Positions 1 through 11,953 are shown, counted from the stretch's first letter. The stretch: DNA of 45,000 nucleotides from Chrysomallon squamiferum (GCA_012295275.1 CM022671.1:6693727-6738726); one strand, 5' to 3'. The notes: generated by a model from the letters alone, not told the origin. Numbers and translations: made by a program.

Positions 1-735
1 TGAAAAGTCAAAAATATATATATATATAAAACTAGACGTACTTGGTATAGGTGTGTCTGGCAGGAACGCTAACTCTAACAAGCACACAGACATGCGCAGT
101 GTTACAGTTTATATGTGTTACCACACGTGTGATGTCACCTGTTTCTTGATGCTATCTCTGTTATTACTGAACATTAAAATTGATTATTTCACTACACTGC
201 GTTACCCTCACATATTTTAATACTAATCAGTTGTCAGAAATTAAATATACTAACCACTCCTTCACTTACATGCTGTGTACGGACACACAAACATACAAAC
301 ATATATAAATACATACATAAAAACATACATATGTACAAACGTACACACACAGATGAGCAAACACGTACATTAATATATATATGTATGTAGTTTAGGATTT
401 TTTTATATATACACACACACAAACACATAATGACAAACTCACACAGATGTTTTATTATATATATATATTTACATTATAATTTTTGTCATGGTAGACATTA
501 TCTATCTGAATATGCCTGTAAATTATTCTGTTATCAAATGATCGGTGGTCAGATACATGAAATATTACATACAGTTCAGCCAATAAAGAACTGTTGTTAT
601 AATTATAGGAAATAACATGAAATAGTCACCTATTATATGTGTTTTATGGCTTGTTTCAAATGTCACTCGTGTTATACAGATATCAGTAATAAAATTTATA
701 TTATGAATCGACTGCTTATAATAATAATATACAGT

Positions 736-752
736 GATAGTAGTAGTAGTAA

Positions 753-796
<44 letters not shown>

Positions 797-797
797 A
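736..797. repeat. (AGT)n trinucleotide microsatellite
   Basis: Nearly perfect AGT repeat of about 20 units, with one AAT interruption near its start. It yields spurious poly-Ser and poly-Thr frames. Confidence 0.95.
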
Positions 798-1817
798 TAA
801 GAATAATATTAATAAAAGTGATAATAATATAATAAATTTGTTCAACCAAGTTCAGTCGGTGATTGTTACACTAATAAGTGGGTGTGTAACAAAAGGGAGA
901 CAACCGTAGAAAGAACTAAGATTGGGAAAGAAAAACGAGGTGTTCTGGACGATAAAAGAGAGAATATTATTTTTACATTTTTGGAGTGGAAAAAGTACAA
1001 AAACGAATTTGAAATAAAAGAGGATTTATAATATCAGAAAAAAAATATTAATCAATTTGGTTCATAATTTGGACATTTAATAACATATTCACACACGGAC
1101 ACACACACACACGATACATACACACCTATAAAATACTTAAACACAAACACCAATAGATAAACACAAACACACGATTCATGCCCTCAAACATAAACAAGAC
1201 AAACAGCCCCGGACTTTCACCAGAACATTTTTTATTATTATTATTTTTCAGGTTTCTGACACATTTCATGATTAAAGAGAATGCGACATCTAGATAGTAG
1301 TATTACCACGTAGACTGAAATGGCGACTTCGCGAGTGAGGTGATTATCATTAATATTTAATAGGCGCAATGGCACAGATCCGAACTGATAATGAAACAAC
1401 ATTATCATGCTAAATTACTGAAATGTCTGACACGTTTATGTGTTTATAAATACACGCACGTGTCCAGCAGCAACACATATGGCCGGTTAATAATGGCGAC
1501 TGTCAAAAAAAATGAATAAAACAGAGGAAGAGATCAACTACAAGACGTTTGAAGTAGAAAATGTTATTTACCAATTATTTCCCTTGTGTGGATTTCTCCT
1601 GTATATGTTTCATTTTATGGCTTCTTGTGTTGAATGTATGTTTGTGAACGGAAAGGGTTAATATTAATGAAATACTCTAATCTATACTCGTGGTGACTCT
1701 TAAATGAAAATAATTTACGCAATAAAATGATGTATTAAGAGATTTCCGTGTCAGTTTGATGAAAAGAAATTGAATTTTAGAAGAGCTTAGAATGAATATA
1801 TAGCATACCTTACTATT

Positions 1818-1820
<3 letters not shown>

Positions 1821-1889
<69 letters not shown>
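1821..1889. repeat. (CT)n dinucleotide microsatellite
   Basis: About 34 perfect CT units, non-coding. One of six long GA/CT tracts in the window. Confidence 0.97.
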
Positions 1890-1893
<4 letters not shown>

Positions 1894-3261
1894 CTCTCTA
1901 TCCGACAATACACGAAGATTTCTAAATTTTATTTTCTGTGTTTTACCGTGATAATGATGTCATTTCTTTTCTTCTGCTTTTAATTATTTATTTTTTTTTT
2001 TTTTCAACAATCAGTTTAATATTAATATATATATAAGTTAAATATAAAAACATGAATAATCGGGAGGGGGGAGAAGACATACGAGAGAGAGAAAAAAGAA
2101 ACACAAAGAAACAAATTAATAAATAAGTAAATAATACAAAGACAAAAATAAATAGCTCAGTGTTTATTTTATAATAATTATGCATTGTATATTCGGAGAC
2201 ACGAATGAATTATATACGGCGATGTATGAACAGTTAAGCGAGCACAAACAATCACAGAGTAAGTCAGTCAGGCGAGATACTGCAGGAATTTCACCTAGAA
2301 CCTGGAATCACGTCAAAGACCTGAGATAAAAAAAAACATTCTCACCTCCACCAGCCTAACGACATTTCCTTCTTATTGTTACAGCCAATCATAAAACAGT
2401 TAATAACTGCTGAACTGAACGTAAAAAATAAAACTCCGATGAACACTATGTATTATTACCTTTACGCAAATTGTGGAGTGAGATTTTATTTATGTACGTG
2501 TTGTGTACATAGGGAATACCTCTCATTATTCTATTTCTTTGATGTCTGGATTGTAGCAACATTAATCAATTATCTCCCCTTAAATTATGAATATTGATTG
2601 TTGGTCGTTGAGGTGAGGAAATTACCTGAAAATAATTATATCGACAACATCATCTGACACTACGGCGATAGACATGTGACGTGGGGCGGAAAAAAAAACT
2701 TCCAGGCAATTTGCAGCAGTAAACGATAATACATTAGGACGAATCTAAAGTTTTGTTGTGGTTTTTTTTCGGATTTTTTCCTTTCTTGATAGTAAATGTT
2801 GTGTAAATACTGCAGACGTCATGTGAATCAACGAAATCCTTCTTAGTTTGTCTGGCTCTAGTAGAAAATGTTAAGCTATAGAAGATTTTAAAGTTGTTTA
2901 ATTTTTAAAAATTACAGGTTATATTCTTACAAAGGATGAATCCTGAACAAAGCGTCCTTGACATTGATCGAGTTCTGACGTATTCACACAGGAAGTGATG
3001 AATGTGTGACAGTAAGCTCTCCGGAGTATTTCCGTATCAGACAACGACAAGTGACACTTAACTTGTTTTGTTCAGTATACTTCTAAAACAGTATATTTTT
3101 AAAATTATTTTGTGTGTGTGTGTGTGTTACTTCTTTAACATGACACAACGTGAAATGTTTAAAACGTTTTCACTTTCTGTACGTATTCTGGATTTTAGAA
3201 AAAGGAAGGGAGCCATCTTATGTTTTGCGTTGCATGAACATGAATAGAACAGTTAACAGAT

Positions 3262-3265
<4 letters not shown>

Positions 3266-3350
<85 letters not shown>
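3266..3350. repeat. (GA)n dinucleotide microsatellite
   Basis: About 42 perfect GA units in non-coding DNA upstream of the GPCR gene. Confidence 0.97.
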
Positions 3351-3352
<2 letters not shown>

Positions 3353-4153
3353 ATTTACGTCGCTGATAATGAATCTCGTTCTGTACATTAAACCATGAAA
3401 TCAGAGATAGGAGTTGATATCGTTCATTAAGTGTCAACATGTCAGTGTTATTAACTGTACACGATGATGTTTACATTCTGCAATAACAGCGTCGTCGTCA
3501 TTTCCAGATCGTAATTAAAACAATAAAACACTTTTTTTTTGGTCTAAAACAAGAACACAGCTGTGAAGATAAAACATAAAATAAAATATAGAACAGAACA
3601 AAAAACAACCCAACAACATCAGTGATAATGACAACAACGACAACAACAACAACAACAATACTACTGTTACAACCACCATTACCACTACTACTACTAACAA
3701 AAACAACAGCAGCAGCAGCAACAATAATAAATAAATAAATAAATAACACTCGACAGTTATTAATGATTACTGTTATTATATGTCGGAGAGATGTTATTAA
3801 AAGTGGATATTTATCTGCAGTCATTCATCATAAACTCATAACGTGACCACGTCGCAAAACTTCATGTTTGTAATGCGTCTGCTACAAAACAAGAATTTCC
3901 CTGTGTTTCTGTAACAGTCGCCGTTTGCCGTCAAAAAAGGACTACTACTACCAGTGTTTCTGTTGGTAACAAAACAACATATTCCAGAAAACGAACTTAA
4001 CATCATTTTTTTTCTAATGGTACCGTACAAACTACATGAGTCGGGCAAAATTAGATCAGTACTTTTTAGACCAATAACAAATTGCTATTTCTTCACTGGA
4101 TAGAAATTTCTGGAATCTTCGACACCACGTGTTTCTCATCAGTGTTCGTTCTC

Positions 4154-4839
4154 ATGTCACGAAAGACGGAGATGTTGTCGTCTTTGTGGAGAAACACGTC
4201 GCTGTTGAACTTCTACAGCGCCGTGTTCGGTAACGTCACCAGCTTGCTTCTGTCTACAACCACGCGACAAGACAATCAGCAACAGCCACAACAGCAGCAA
4301 CAACAGCAAGACACGCTGCTGGACGAGATTCTTTATTTCAGAGCGAGAATTAACGGGATCGGTGGAACGTCTGTCGCCGTGTTCGGCATCGTCTGCAACA
4401 TCATTTCAATCGTCGTCCTAGCCAATTACAAACAGAAGTCGTCCACGCCGTTCCTCTTGATCATCCTCGCCGTGTACGACAGCATCGCGCTGTTTTCCGA
4501 GATGATGCTGGAGACGGTGATGCTGCTGAGCAGAGTGGAGCTGATTTCTCGGAAGTACTTCGACCACGTCATATCCGTTTATGTCGTCATGTACCCGGTA
4601 CCGCACGTGGCTCAGACTGGGTCTATCTACATGACTGTGCTCATCACCATAGAGAGATTCATTGCTGTCGTCATTCCTTTCCAAGCTGTGAGGTAATAAT
4701 AATAGTAACAACAACAACAACAACAACAACAACGACAATAATAATGATAATAATAATAATAATAACAATAATAATAATAATTATAATAATAATAATTATA
4801 ATAATAATAATGATAATGATAATAATAGTAATAATAATA

Positions 4840-4897
<58 letters not shown>

Positions 4898-6533
4898 GCA
4901 TAGAGTAGTAGTACAAGTAGTAGTAGTAGTAGTAGTGATAGTTGTAGTAATAGCAGTAATAATAGAATTGGTAAGAATGTTAGTACAGATAGCAGTAGTA
5001 GCAGAATTATAATGATTGTTGTTGTTGTTGTATTTCCTTCACTGCTTCATTATCAATATCTTTTCCTTTGAATTTTCCTTATTCTCTTTTTTTTTTTTTT
5101 CACTGAACCAGAACGACTGAAAGAAATTATGTATAATACTTGAAGTGTTGAGAAATATTTTCAGAAATAGAAACTTAATATGTCAGACTTCGTCAGATAT
5201 TATTTATTTAAATAATTGTGAAAAAGATATTAGTTATTAATATAACTGTATAAACAAAATGTTAGTTATTTATATATAACTTTAGAAATTGTATGTTAGT
5301 TATTTATATAACTGTACAACCAACACATTAGTTATTTATATAAATGTACAAACAAGACGTTAGTTATTTATCTTGTTTAGACGTTAATTATTTATAATAA
5401 CTGTACAAATAAATTGTCATTATTTATATAACTGTACAAACCATATTAGTTATTTATATAACTGTACAAACAAGATGTTAGTTATTTATATACCTGTATA
5501 AACAAGATGTTAGTTATTTATATAACTGCACAAACACGATGTTAGTTAGTTATATATATAACTGTACAAACAAGATGTTAGTTATTTATATAACTGTACA
5601 AACAAGATGTTAGTTATTTATATAACTGTACAAACAAGATGTTAGTTATTTATATAACTGTACAAACAAGATGTTAGTTATTTATATAACTGTACAAATA
5701 AGATGTTATTATTTATATAACTGTATAAACAAGATGTTAGTTATTTATATAACTGTACAAACAAGATGTTAGTTATTTATATACCTGTACAAACAAGACG
5801 TTAATTATTTATAGTAAATGTACAAATAAATTGTCATTGTTTATATAACTGTACAAACCATATTAGTTATTTATATAACTGCACAAACAAGATATTAGTT
5901 ATTTATATACCTGTACAAACAAGATGTTAGTTATATGTATAACTGTACAAACAAGATGTTAGTTATTTATATAACTGCACAAACAAGATGTTAGTTATTT
6001 ATATACCTGTACAAACAAGATGTTAGTTATATATATAACTGTACAAACAAGACGTTAGTTAGTTATATAACTATACAAACAAGATGTTATTTATATAACT
6101 GTATAAACGCGATAGTTATTTATATAACTGTACAAACAAGATGTTAGTTATTTATACAACTGTATAAACGCTTTAGTTATTTATATACCTGTACAAACAA
6201 GATGTTAGTTATTTATATATGAGTACAGAGGTATGGTAGATAAATAGCGGTACTGATTGTCTATTTCGCCGCATCCTGGCAGACGAGTTTCTGACGTTTG
6301 ATGTGGTTGATGAACAGCGGAATGCACGTTCATTTAGTGAGTGGAAGAAGCAAGGCTGTGGTTTTAGTTAAACAGTTTCAGAAATTCACGCTGCTAAATT
6401 TTTAAAATAAATAATTATATTAGAAAGAATACTGTGAAGCCTTTCATTTCTAGTAATTCGTTTCCTCCACGAAATTCTAACTCGTTATTTTAGCTGCTCT
6501 TATTTGTTTGTTTTATATTTATGTATGTCTGTG

Positions 6534-6617
<84 letters not shown>

Positions 6618-7414
6618 TCAGGGGTAGGATTATTGTTGTTGTTGTTGTTTTTGCTGCTGCTGCTGCTGCTGCTACTATTATTATCATCCACCTGTTTATT
6701 CGTTAATGCTTATATTTTTTCAGGTATTGTAAGATATCTGTGGCATGGAAGGCGTGCTTGGTCATATTCGCCTGGGCGGTCGTCTATCACGCACCCATGT
6801 ACATGGCGTATACCTACACCGACGGCGTCTGGAACGACGTGCTCAACGCAACAGGCGTGGTTTTCAAGAGGACGGCATTCGGCACCAGCTTCTTCTACAA
6901 CGAAGTGTACGTCACGTGGATTAACTTCGTCTTCGACTTTTTGCTCCCGTTCGTGGCCATTGCGGTTCTGAACGTGCTCATTCTGAAGGCCATGAGGACC
7001 AGCCGGCAGCAGTTCGTTCCTTGCGAGGGTCGGCAGCAGACGACTCAGAACAGAGGCAGAGACACGAGGATGACCGTCATGGTTTTGGCGGTAACTGCCG
7101 TGTTCTTCGTCTGCCAGCTGTTCACGGCGGTGGCGTTCGTGATGATGCGAGGTCTGAACAAGTACTCCGACTGTTCGTTGGCCTGCAACAACTTCACCGC
7201 CGTCGCCGATTTGATGATCCTCGTAAACTCGGCGGTTAATTTCATCCTGTACTGCGCCGTGGGTAAGAAATTCAGAGAAATAATTGTACACGTTTTCTGT
7301 AATTACAGACAGAGCAAAACGTCGTCGACAAATCAGACTGAGTTATCAGATCACAGTTCAAAGATCCGAGTTAGACAACCACATAATTCTTACAACGTGA
7401 AACAGGCAACGTAA
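4154..7414 (+). CDS. FMRFamide-receptor-like rhodopsin-family GPCR (2 exons)
   Basis: Predicted seven-transmembrane neuropeptide receptor of the plasma membrane, 409 aa, from exons 4154-4692 and 6724-7414 (donor GAG|GTAATA, acceptor TTTTTTCAG). The first ATG is at 4154, with an alternative at 4172; the frame extends upstream to 4082 but begins there with TTG. The N-terminus has two N-glycosylation sequons (NTS, NVT) and a Gln-rich stretch at about residues 41-52. TM1 spans about 70-90; TM2 carries LAVYD (99-120); TM3 ends in E167-R168-F169, an ERF form of DRY; the junction restores PFQAVRYCK. TM7 reads NSAVNFILYC, the variant of NPxxY usual in FMRFamide receptors, followed by GKKFR of helix 8. 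The ligand cannot be read from sequence; a related orphan peptide receptor is possible. The exons are clearly more GC-rich than the intron. Confidence 0.88.
4693..4905 (+). repeat. Compound (AAC)n/(AAT)n at the intron 5' end
   Basis: The GPCR intron begins GTAATAATAATAG, then (AAC)n at about 4706-4733, then interrupted (AAT)n to about 4897. The microsatellite therefore starts on the splice donor. The same two motifs occur as complements, in mirror order, at the other end of the intron (6535-6651). Confidence 0.9.
5195..6225 (+). repeat. 32-bp intronic minisatellite, about 30 copies
   Basis: Degenerate tandem array filling half the GPCR intron. Each unit carries AGTTATTTATATAACT, a 6-bp inverted repeat with a 4-base loop, followed by TGTACAAACAAGATGTT. 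Several units are shortened or have A/C changes, so the array is fairly old. Confidence 0.93.
6535..6651 (+). repeat. Compound (TTA)n/(GTT)n near the intron 3' end
   Basis: About 27 perfect TTA units (6535-6617), then (GTT)n at about 6633-6651 and a (GCT)n tract, ending some 50 bases before the true acceptor at 6721-6723. A cryptic acceptor (TTATTTCAG) sits right after the TTA tract at about 6613-6621. The order is complementary to the donor-side repeat. Confidence 0.93.
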
Positions 7415-7490
7415 CCATCCACATAATTCTTAAAACGTAAAAAAGAAACTTTCCTGATAATTCATAAAACGTGAAAGTAAGTAATTCTCA
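7379..7490 (+). repeat. Three short tandem copies of the GPCR C-terminal/stop context
   Basis: The last coding segment (ccacataattcttacaacg, from 7379) recurs at 7419 as ccacataattcttaaaacg, and again more degenerately from about 7455 (ataattcataaaacgtg). The spacing is about 36-40 bp. The first copy encodes the C-terminal residues and stop; the others lie in the 3' UTR. Confidence 0.75.
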
Positions 7491-7995
7491 TTACCTAACT
7501 CAGGCAATTTAACTTCTTTACTACTGCTACTACTGCTATTTGTACTACTACTACTACATAAATACACCCCACTCATAAAGCAAGAATCCAGACTCTGTTC
7601 AGTTAACACAAAAAAGAAAGAGGTCAGTGGACTGTACTGCAAGTACAAAGAGATACGTGAAGCTCAGTTTCAAATTTAAAAACGTATTTTCGTTACAACA
7701 GTGTAAAATGACAAAAATACATGTACACTGATGTAGTGAAATTAGAGATAATGTTGAAATGATTTTTTATATGGAATCGCTACAAATTTTTTAAATTTAT
7801 TTATTTATTTATTTATTTTTTTGATTTAATTGGGAAAATCATAATTAGTGACTACATTTAAGTTTTATATTTCCACTTACTGTCTCATATTTATGAACAA
7901 GATGATGTATATAGTAACATATTTTTTTTTTTTTGAAAACTAAATGAAATAAAAGTTTTCTAAATCTGTGTAATAGTCTGTTTAGTTATTTTATT

Positions 7996-8066
<71 letters not shown>

Positions 8067-8334
8067 ACAATGTAACAAGTGTTATTAAATAATTTTTATT
8101 ATACATAAGTATAACATGGACGGAATGTATCTTCATAAGCATTTTTACAATAAACATAACACACAGTCAACACTGTTTACAAGTCAAAGATAGTCACAAA
8201 TTTAAAGAATAAAACATCACAGCTGTTGAATATAAGATAATTAAACAGATAAATGTTCCACACAAACAAGAAATGAAATGGTGTGTGTGTATTTGTATTA
8301 GTAAATTGTAAGAGGTTTGTGACAGTGTAATATT
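7491..8334. other. Convergent intergenic region between GPCR and IFT22
   Basis: This AT-rich spacer lies between two genes that converge tail to tail. It contains a small (ACT)n tract near 7518-7560, an ATTT run near 7795-7820, and (GA)n at 7998-8064. I see no coding signal. Confidence 0.6.
7998..8064. repeat. (GA)n dinucleotide microsatellite
   Basis: About 33 perfect GA units in the spacer between the GPCR and IFT22. Confidence 0.97.
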
Positions 8335-8818
8335 AAATTATATTACTCTATATTAATGTATGTACAGTAAAATTTTAGTGACTGTACAGTAAGATATTAG
8401 TGAGTGTAATAAGATGCTAGTGTCTGTATCAGCTTTTTAAGATACTGTACAATAAGATGTATAAGATATTAGTGATTGAACAATAGGATGTTGTATGATG
8501 AGATACTAGTACAATAAAATATTTGTGACTGTACAGTAAGACTTTGTATAAGTTATTAGTGTCTCTATAATAAAATGTCAGTGACTGTACACTATGACAC
8601 TAGTGACTGTTCAGATACTAGTGACTGTAGAATAAGATGCTAGTGACTGTACAATAAATTATTAGTTTTAATTCAGTAAGATTTCGTATAAGTTAGTAAT
8701 GTCTCTATAATAAAACGTCAGTGACTATACAATAAGATGCTAGTGACTGTGTCAGATATTAGTGACTGTACAATAATAAGATGCTAGTGACTGTGTCAGT
8801 GAGATGTTAGTGACTGCT
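8335..8818 (-). repeat. Minisatellite including the IFT22 stop codon
   Basis: Degenerate tandem array of units of about 20-30 bp with the core (plus strand) TTAGTGACTGTACAATAAGA and variants. Read on the minus strand, the core AGTCACTAA is the final Ser-His-stop of IFT22, and copies continue into the 3' UTR for about 470 bp. The stop codon thus lies in the first unit. Confidence 0.8.
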
Positions 8819-9533
8819 CATGATGCTGAGTTCTTCCTGCTCCTGCCTGTCAGACATGGCTGAGACGAGTTTGCCGAGGTATTTACTGAACTCTTTCTGA
8901 ACCGTCTCCGCATCATCCTCAATGTTTGTGTGAATCACCGGAATCTTGTTGAAGTTTGACGCTGCAAGAAAAACCTCAAACTTAGTAACTTTGTTAACAT
9001 ACATGTAAAATTTGTCACTGCTACAAAAAATATCAAATTTAGTAACTTTGTAATGTTAATGTAAAATTTGTCACAACTACGAAAAACATCAAACTTGGCA
9101 ACTTTGTCATATAAATGTAAAATTTGTCACTGCTACAAAAAACTTCAAACTTAGTAACTTTTTAATACAAATATAAGAAAATAAACAAGGGACACAACTC
9201 TAAATTAACACCGAAGTTAAAAAGAAATTACAGATTGCAGAACTTAGATTTTTATTTGTTTGAGACAAGATAGTAGATAAAATGGTAGTGGTTCAGTTTA
9301 ATTTTGTTAACTTCATATGACAACACTTTCTTCTGCTGAATTTCAAAGACTTGCTATATTTTATTTTATGTTACTGACTTCTAAATGCATCTTCCAGTGG
9401 GCTATATAATGGATTTTGATAAATTAGGTACAGTGGATAATAAATTTAAGAAACCAAACTGTTTTAGTAAAAAATAAATTAACTCAGAAAACATTTCAAA
9501 TACACAGCATATGTTATCATAAATGGTAGAAAA

Positions 9534-9598
<65 letters not shown>

Positions 9599-10450
9599 CA
9601 ATAATAATAATAATAACAGTAATAATAATAACAATAATATTCTTATTATTAATCTTATTACTATTCTTATGATCACAGCAACAGTTTAATTAACCAAATG
9701 AAATTATAAACAACATATTTCACAAACAGCTGTTATGTTCACTAAACATAAAGCTGTTTAAGGATTGTAGTACACGTAACAAGTAAGTAAATAAAAAGGT
9801 GAAAACTCACACAGATCTCCAGCGTCACTGTCTGGAGTCTCAGGTTTGTGGTGAGCAAGAAGACAACACTGAAAATCTCGCAGACCTTGTTGTTCCACAA
9901 AGTAGGTGTACCTGCAACAACCACAACTTCATTAAAAACTTGACACTGAAATACAGAAACTTCACGTTTCAAACACTGAAATACAAAAACTTCACGTTTC
10001 AGACATTAATGCAGAAACCTCACTCTTGAAACACTGAAATACGAAAACTTTTGACTTCAAACATTAATATAAAAACTTCACTTACAACATTAAAATACAA
10101 AAGTTTCATACTTGAGACATTAAAGTATAAAATTTCACTTGAAACCCTAAAATATAAAAACTACACATTTCATAAACATGAATTTATACACTAAATAAAT
10201 CCTCTGTTTGTGTGTTTTAATATCCAGAATAATTACATGGAAACAAAATAAAAAAAAAAAATGTACTGAAAGTGTTTTATAGTTTTGTTTGTTAACTTCA
10301 AGTCTGTATAAGTTAAATACAAGTCAGCACATACCACATATCTAGTTGTCTGCCATGACTAGCTTCATTTGGGTTGTATACAAACACTACACCAACTGAA
10401 TCTCGTGCTATCGCTGGCCAACATGCCTCAAACCTGAAAAGAGAAAAAAT

Positions 10451-10514
<64 letters not shown>

Positions 10515-11125
10515 GATATAATCTTATTTTTGAAACAAGCCACTTTTGAATTATATATACTCAGTTACCTGGGATTAACTAAAAATACACTTGGTCATAA
10601 AAAAATAATAATAATAAAATTTAAAAAAATAAATATAAAGTTTATAACACTAAATTGGAAATTATATCATGCTCACTTTTTGTCCCCACTACAATCCCAC
10701 AATTCAACTTCCATAGGGACTGCTTTGTTTGCAGAGTTAGCAGTAGTTTCAAACTCGAGAATTCTGAAAATATATAAACAAACAACATTAATAATAATAA
10801 TAGTGGTTGTAGTAGTAGTTGTAAAAATATTAATGTTTTTATATTTAACATGGCAATTTACATTTGTAAGTATATATAATATAATAATAAATGTAAATAC
10901 AGTTACAAATTTAAGAAGAAAACAAAAAAATATTTACCTCACACCTTGAGTTGGATGATAATCACCACCAGAAGTTTCTGTAGCTTCGGCAAAAAAATTG
11001 GTTAAAACAGTTTTACCACTCTGAAACAGAGTGAATGTGAATTTTTCTTAATGATAAACATATATATATAAACAGATAAAATCATAAATGCTTACAAAAT
11101 GATTTAAAAAACGGTGTTCAGATCT

Positions 11126-11190
<65 letters not shown>

Positions 11191-11417
11191 CTTACTATTT
11201 TTATATTGAGAGAAAAACCTAACAATTATACAAAACGATATTAGGTACGTATCGAAATCATGAACAACAATGACATAAAGTTGATATTCATCTATGAAAA
11301 TTAAAACGATTATCTTGAATACATAGCCTGTACAGCGAAAAGATGAATTTATGAAATTACTGCTCTATCATTTTATACCTCGCATGGTCCCAGCATCAGA
11401 ACTTTAACCTTTTGCAT
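8807..11417 (-). CDS. IFT22: Intraflagellar transport protein 22 (RABL5), six exons
   Basis: Small Ras/Rab-like GTPase of the IFT-B complex, acting in cilia. Minus-strand exons in order: 11417-11379, 11020-10938, 10763-10677, 10433-10335, 9911-9811, 8961-8807. All junctions are GT/AG and phases join to 187 aa (the human protein is about 185). The first exon encodes the start MQKVKVLMLGPCE; joined to exon 2 it makes the P-loop G10-PCES-G15-K16-T17. TQGVRILEFE follows, then the G3 motif WDCSGD (63-68; S where vertebrates have G), FEACWPA, LDMWY (99-104), and HHKPE instead of a canonical NKxD, as in other IFT22 proteins. The C-terminus IHTNIEDD...EELSIMSSH resembles the vertebrate end but runs slightly longer, into a tandem repeat. 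The ATG at 11417 gives the usual N-terminus. Identification rests on residue-by-residue similarity in every exon. Confidence 0.96.
8954..9180 (-). repeat. 57-bp array copied from the IFT22 exon 6 acceptor
   Basis: Four tandem copies. The copy at 8954-9010 contains the true exon 6 edge (plus strand gtttgacgctgcaagaaaaa). The next three read tttgtcactgctacaaaaaa or close variants, each followed by a caaacttagtaacttt-like block. On the minus strand each unit ends in a poly-T/TTGTAG or TTGCAG acceptor-like motif followed by exon-like bases. Confidence 0.85.
9533..9600. repeat. (AAT)n microsatellite in IFT22 intron 5
   Basis: About 20 AAT units, followed by imperfect AAC/AAT. On the transcribed minus strand this is (ATT)n. 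Confidence 0.95.
9930..10165 (-). repeat. About 30-bp minisatellite next to the IFT22 exon 5 acceptor
   Basis: Degenerate units resembling aaatacaaaaacttcacg and tttcaaacactg (plus strand) begin about 15-20 bases inside the intron from exon 5 and extend about 230 bp. They may derive from the acceptor-side intron, but I see no clear copy of exon sequence in them. Confidence 0.7.
10454..10515. repeat. (AAT)n microsatellite upstream of the IFT22 exon 4 acceptor
   Basis: About 20 perfect units, ending close to the exon 4 acceptor. In the sense of the gene it is (ATT)n just before a CTTTTCAG acceptor. Confidence 0.95.
11126..11190. repeat. (AAT)n microsatellite in IFT22 intron 1
   Basis: About 21 perfect AAT units in intron 1 of IFT22. 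Confidence 0.95.
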
Positions 11418-11914
11418 GTTGTTTACTTGATAAACAAGAACTAACACAGGAATCCGATAAACGTTTAGACTGGTCCGCTTCAAGTATTAAAATGCACCAG
11501 TCTAAAATATAACTCTCCTCCCCCCCCGACCCGCCATTGATAAAATAATGCGTTTAACAACAGTAATTTCCCCTTTATCAGCCATGTTTTAAATATTTAT
11601 TTATTTTTATATTTTATAATTAATATGTCTAAATTCATTCAAAATAATTTAGTCGAGCATGGTGTATATACTGTTGTTAGTTTTATCGTTTTATGTGTGT
11701 GCATATTGTAATAATGATAATAATAGCAACAAAATATAAAAAAACCACCAACAATAAAAACAACATAAATCAAGAATTATATTCCTCGTAATTTTATGTA
11801 CATTTTAATATTTTAATATTTTAAAATGTCTGACTTCCAACACAGAATAAATATAAATTAATAAATATATCTAATACCACACAAATAGCTTAACTGAAAT
11901 ATCAAACCAAAATG

Positions 11915-11953
<39 letters not shown>

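Larger units (their letters stand above)
1..4080. other. Non-coding region upstream of the first GPCR
   Basis: I see no supportable coding exon here. The stretch is AT-rich with degenerate (ACAT)n/(CA)n near 280-430, an (AGT)n tract, a long (CT)n and a long (GA)n, oligo-T runs, and (CAA)/(ACT) trinucleotide tracts at about 3630-3725. Open frames in it translate the repeats into homopolymers such as poly-Ser, poly-Thr or Arg-Glu. The promoter and any 5' non-coding exon of the GPCR that follows may lie in the more complex DNA at 2930-4080, but no site can be assigned. Confidence 0.6.

Noticed and set aside
4082-4153. Upstream extension of the GPCR N-terminus
   Set aside because: The frame is open but begins with TTG; the first ATG is at 4154.
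4671-4916. Minus-strand poly-Ile/poly-Val frame
   Set aside because: It translates (AAT)n/(AAC)n microsatellite on the antisense strand; there is no real protein signature. The same applies to all long frames of Ile, Tyr, Ser-Leu, Arg-Glu or Asn in the window.
11418-11424. Forkhead-like GTAAACA just before the IFT22 ATG as a ciliary control site
   Set aside because: A seven-base match in AT-rich DNA is expected by chance and no X-box accompanies it.
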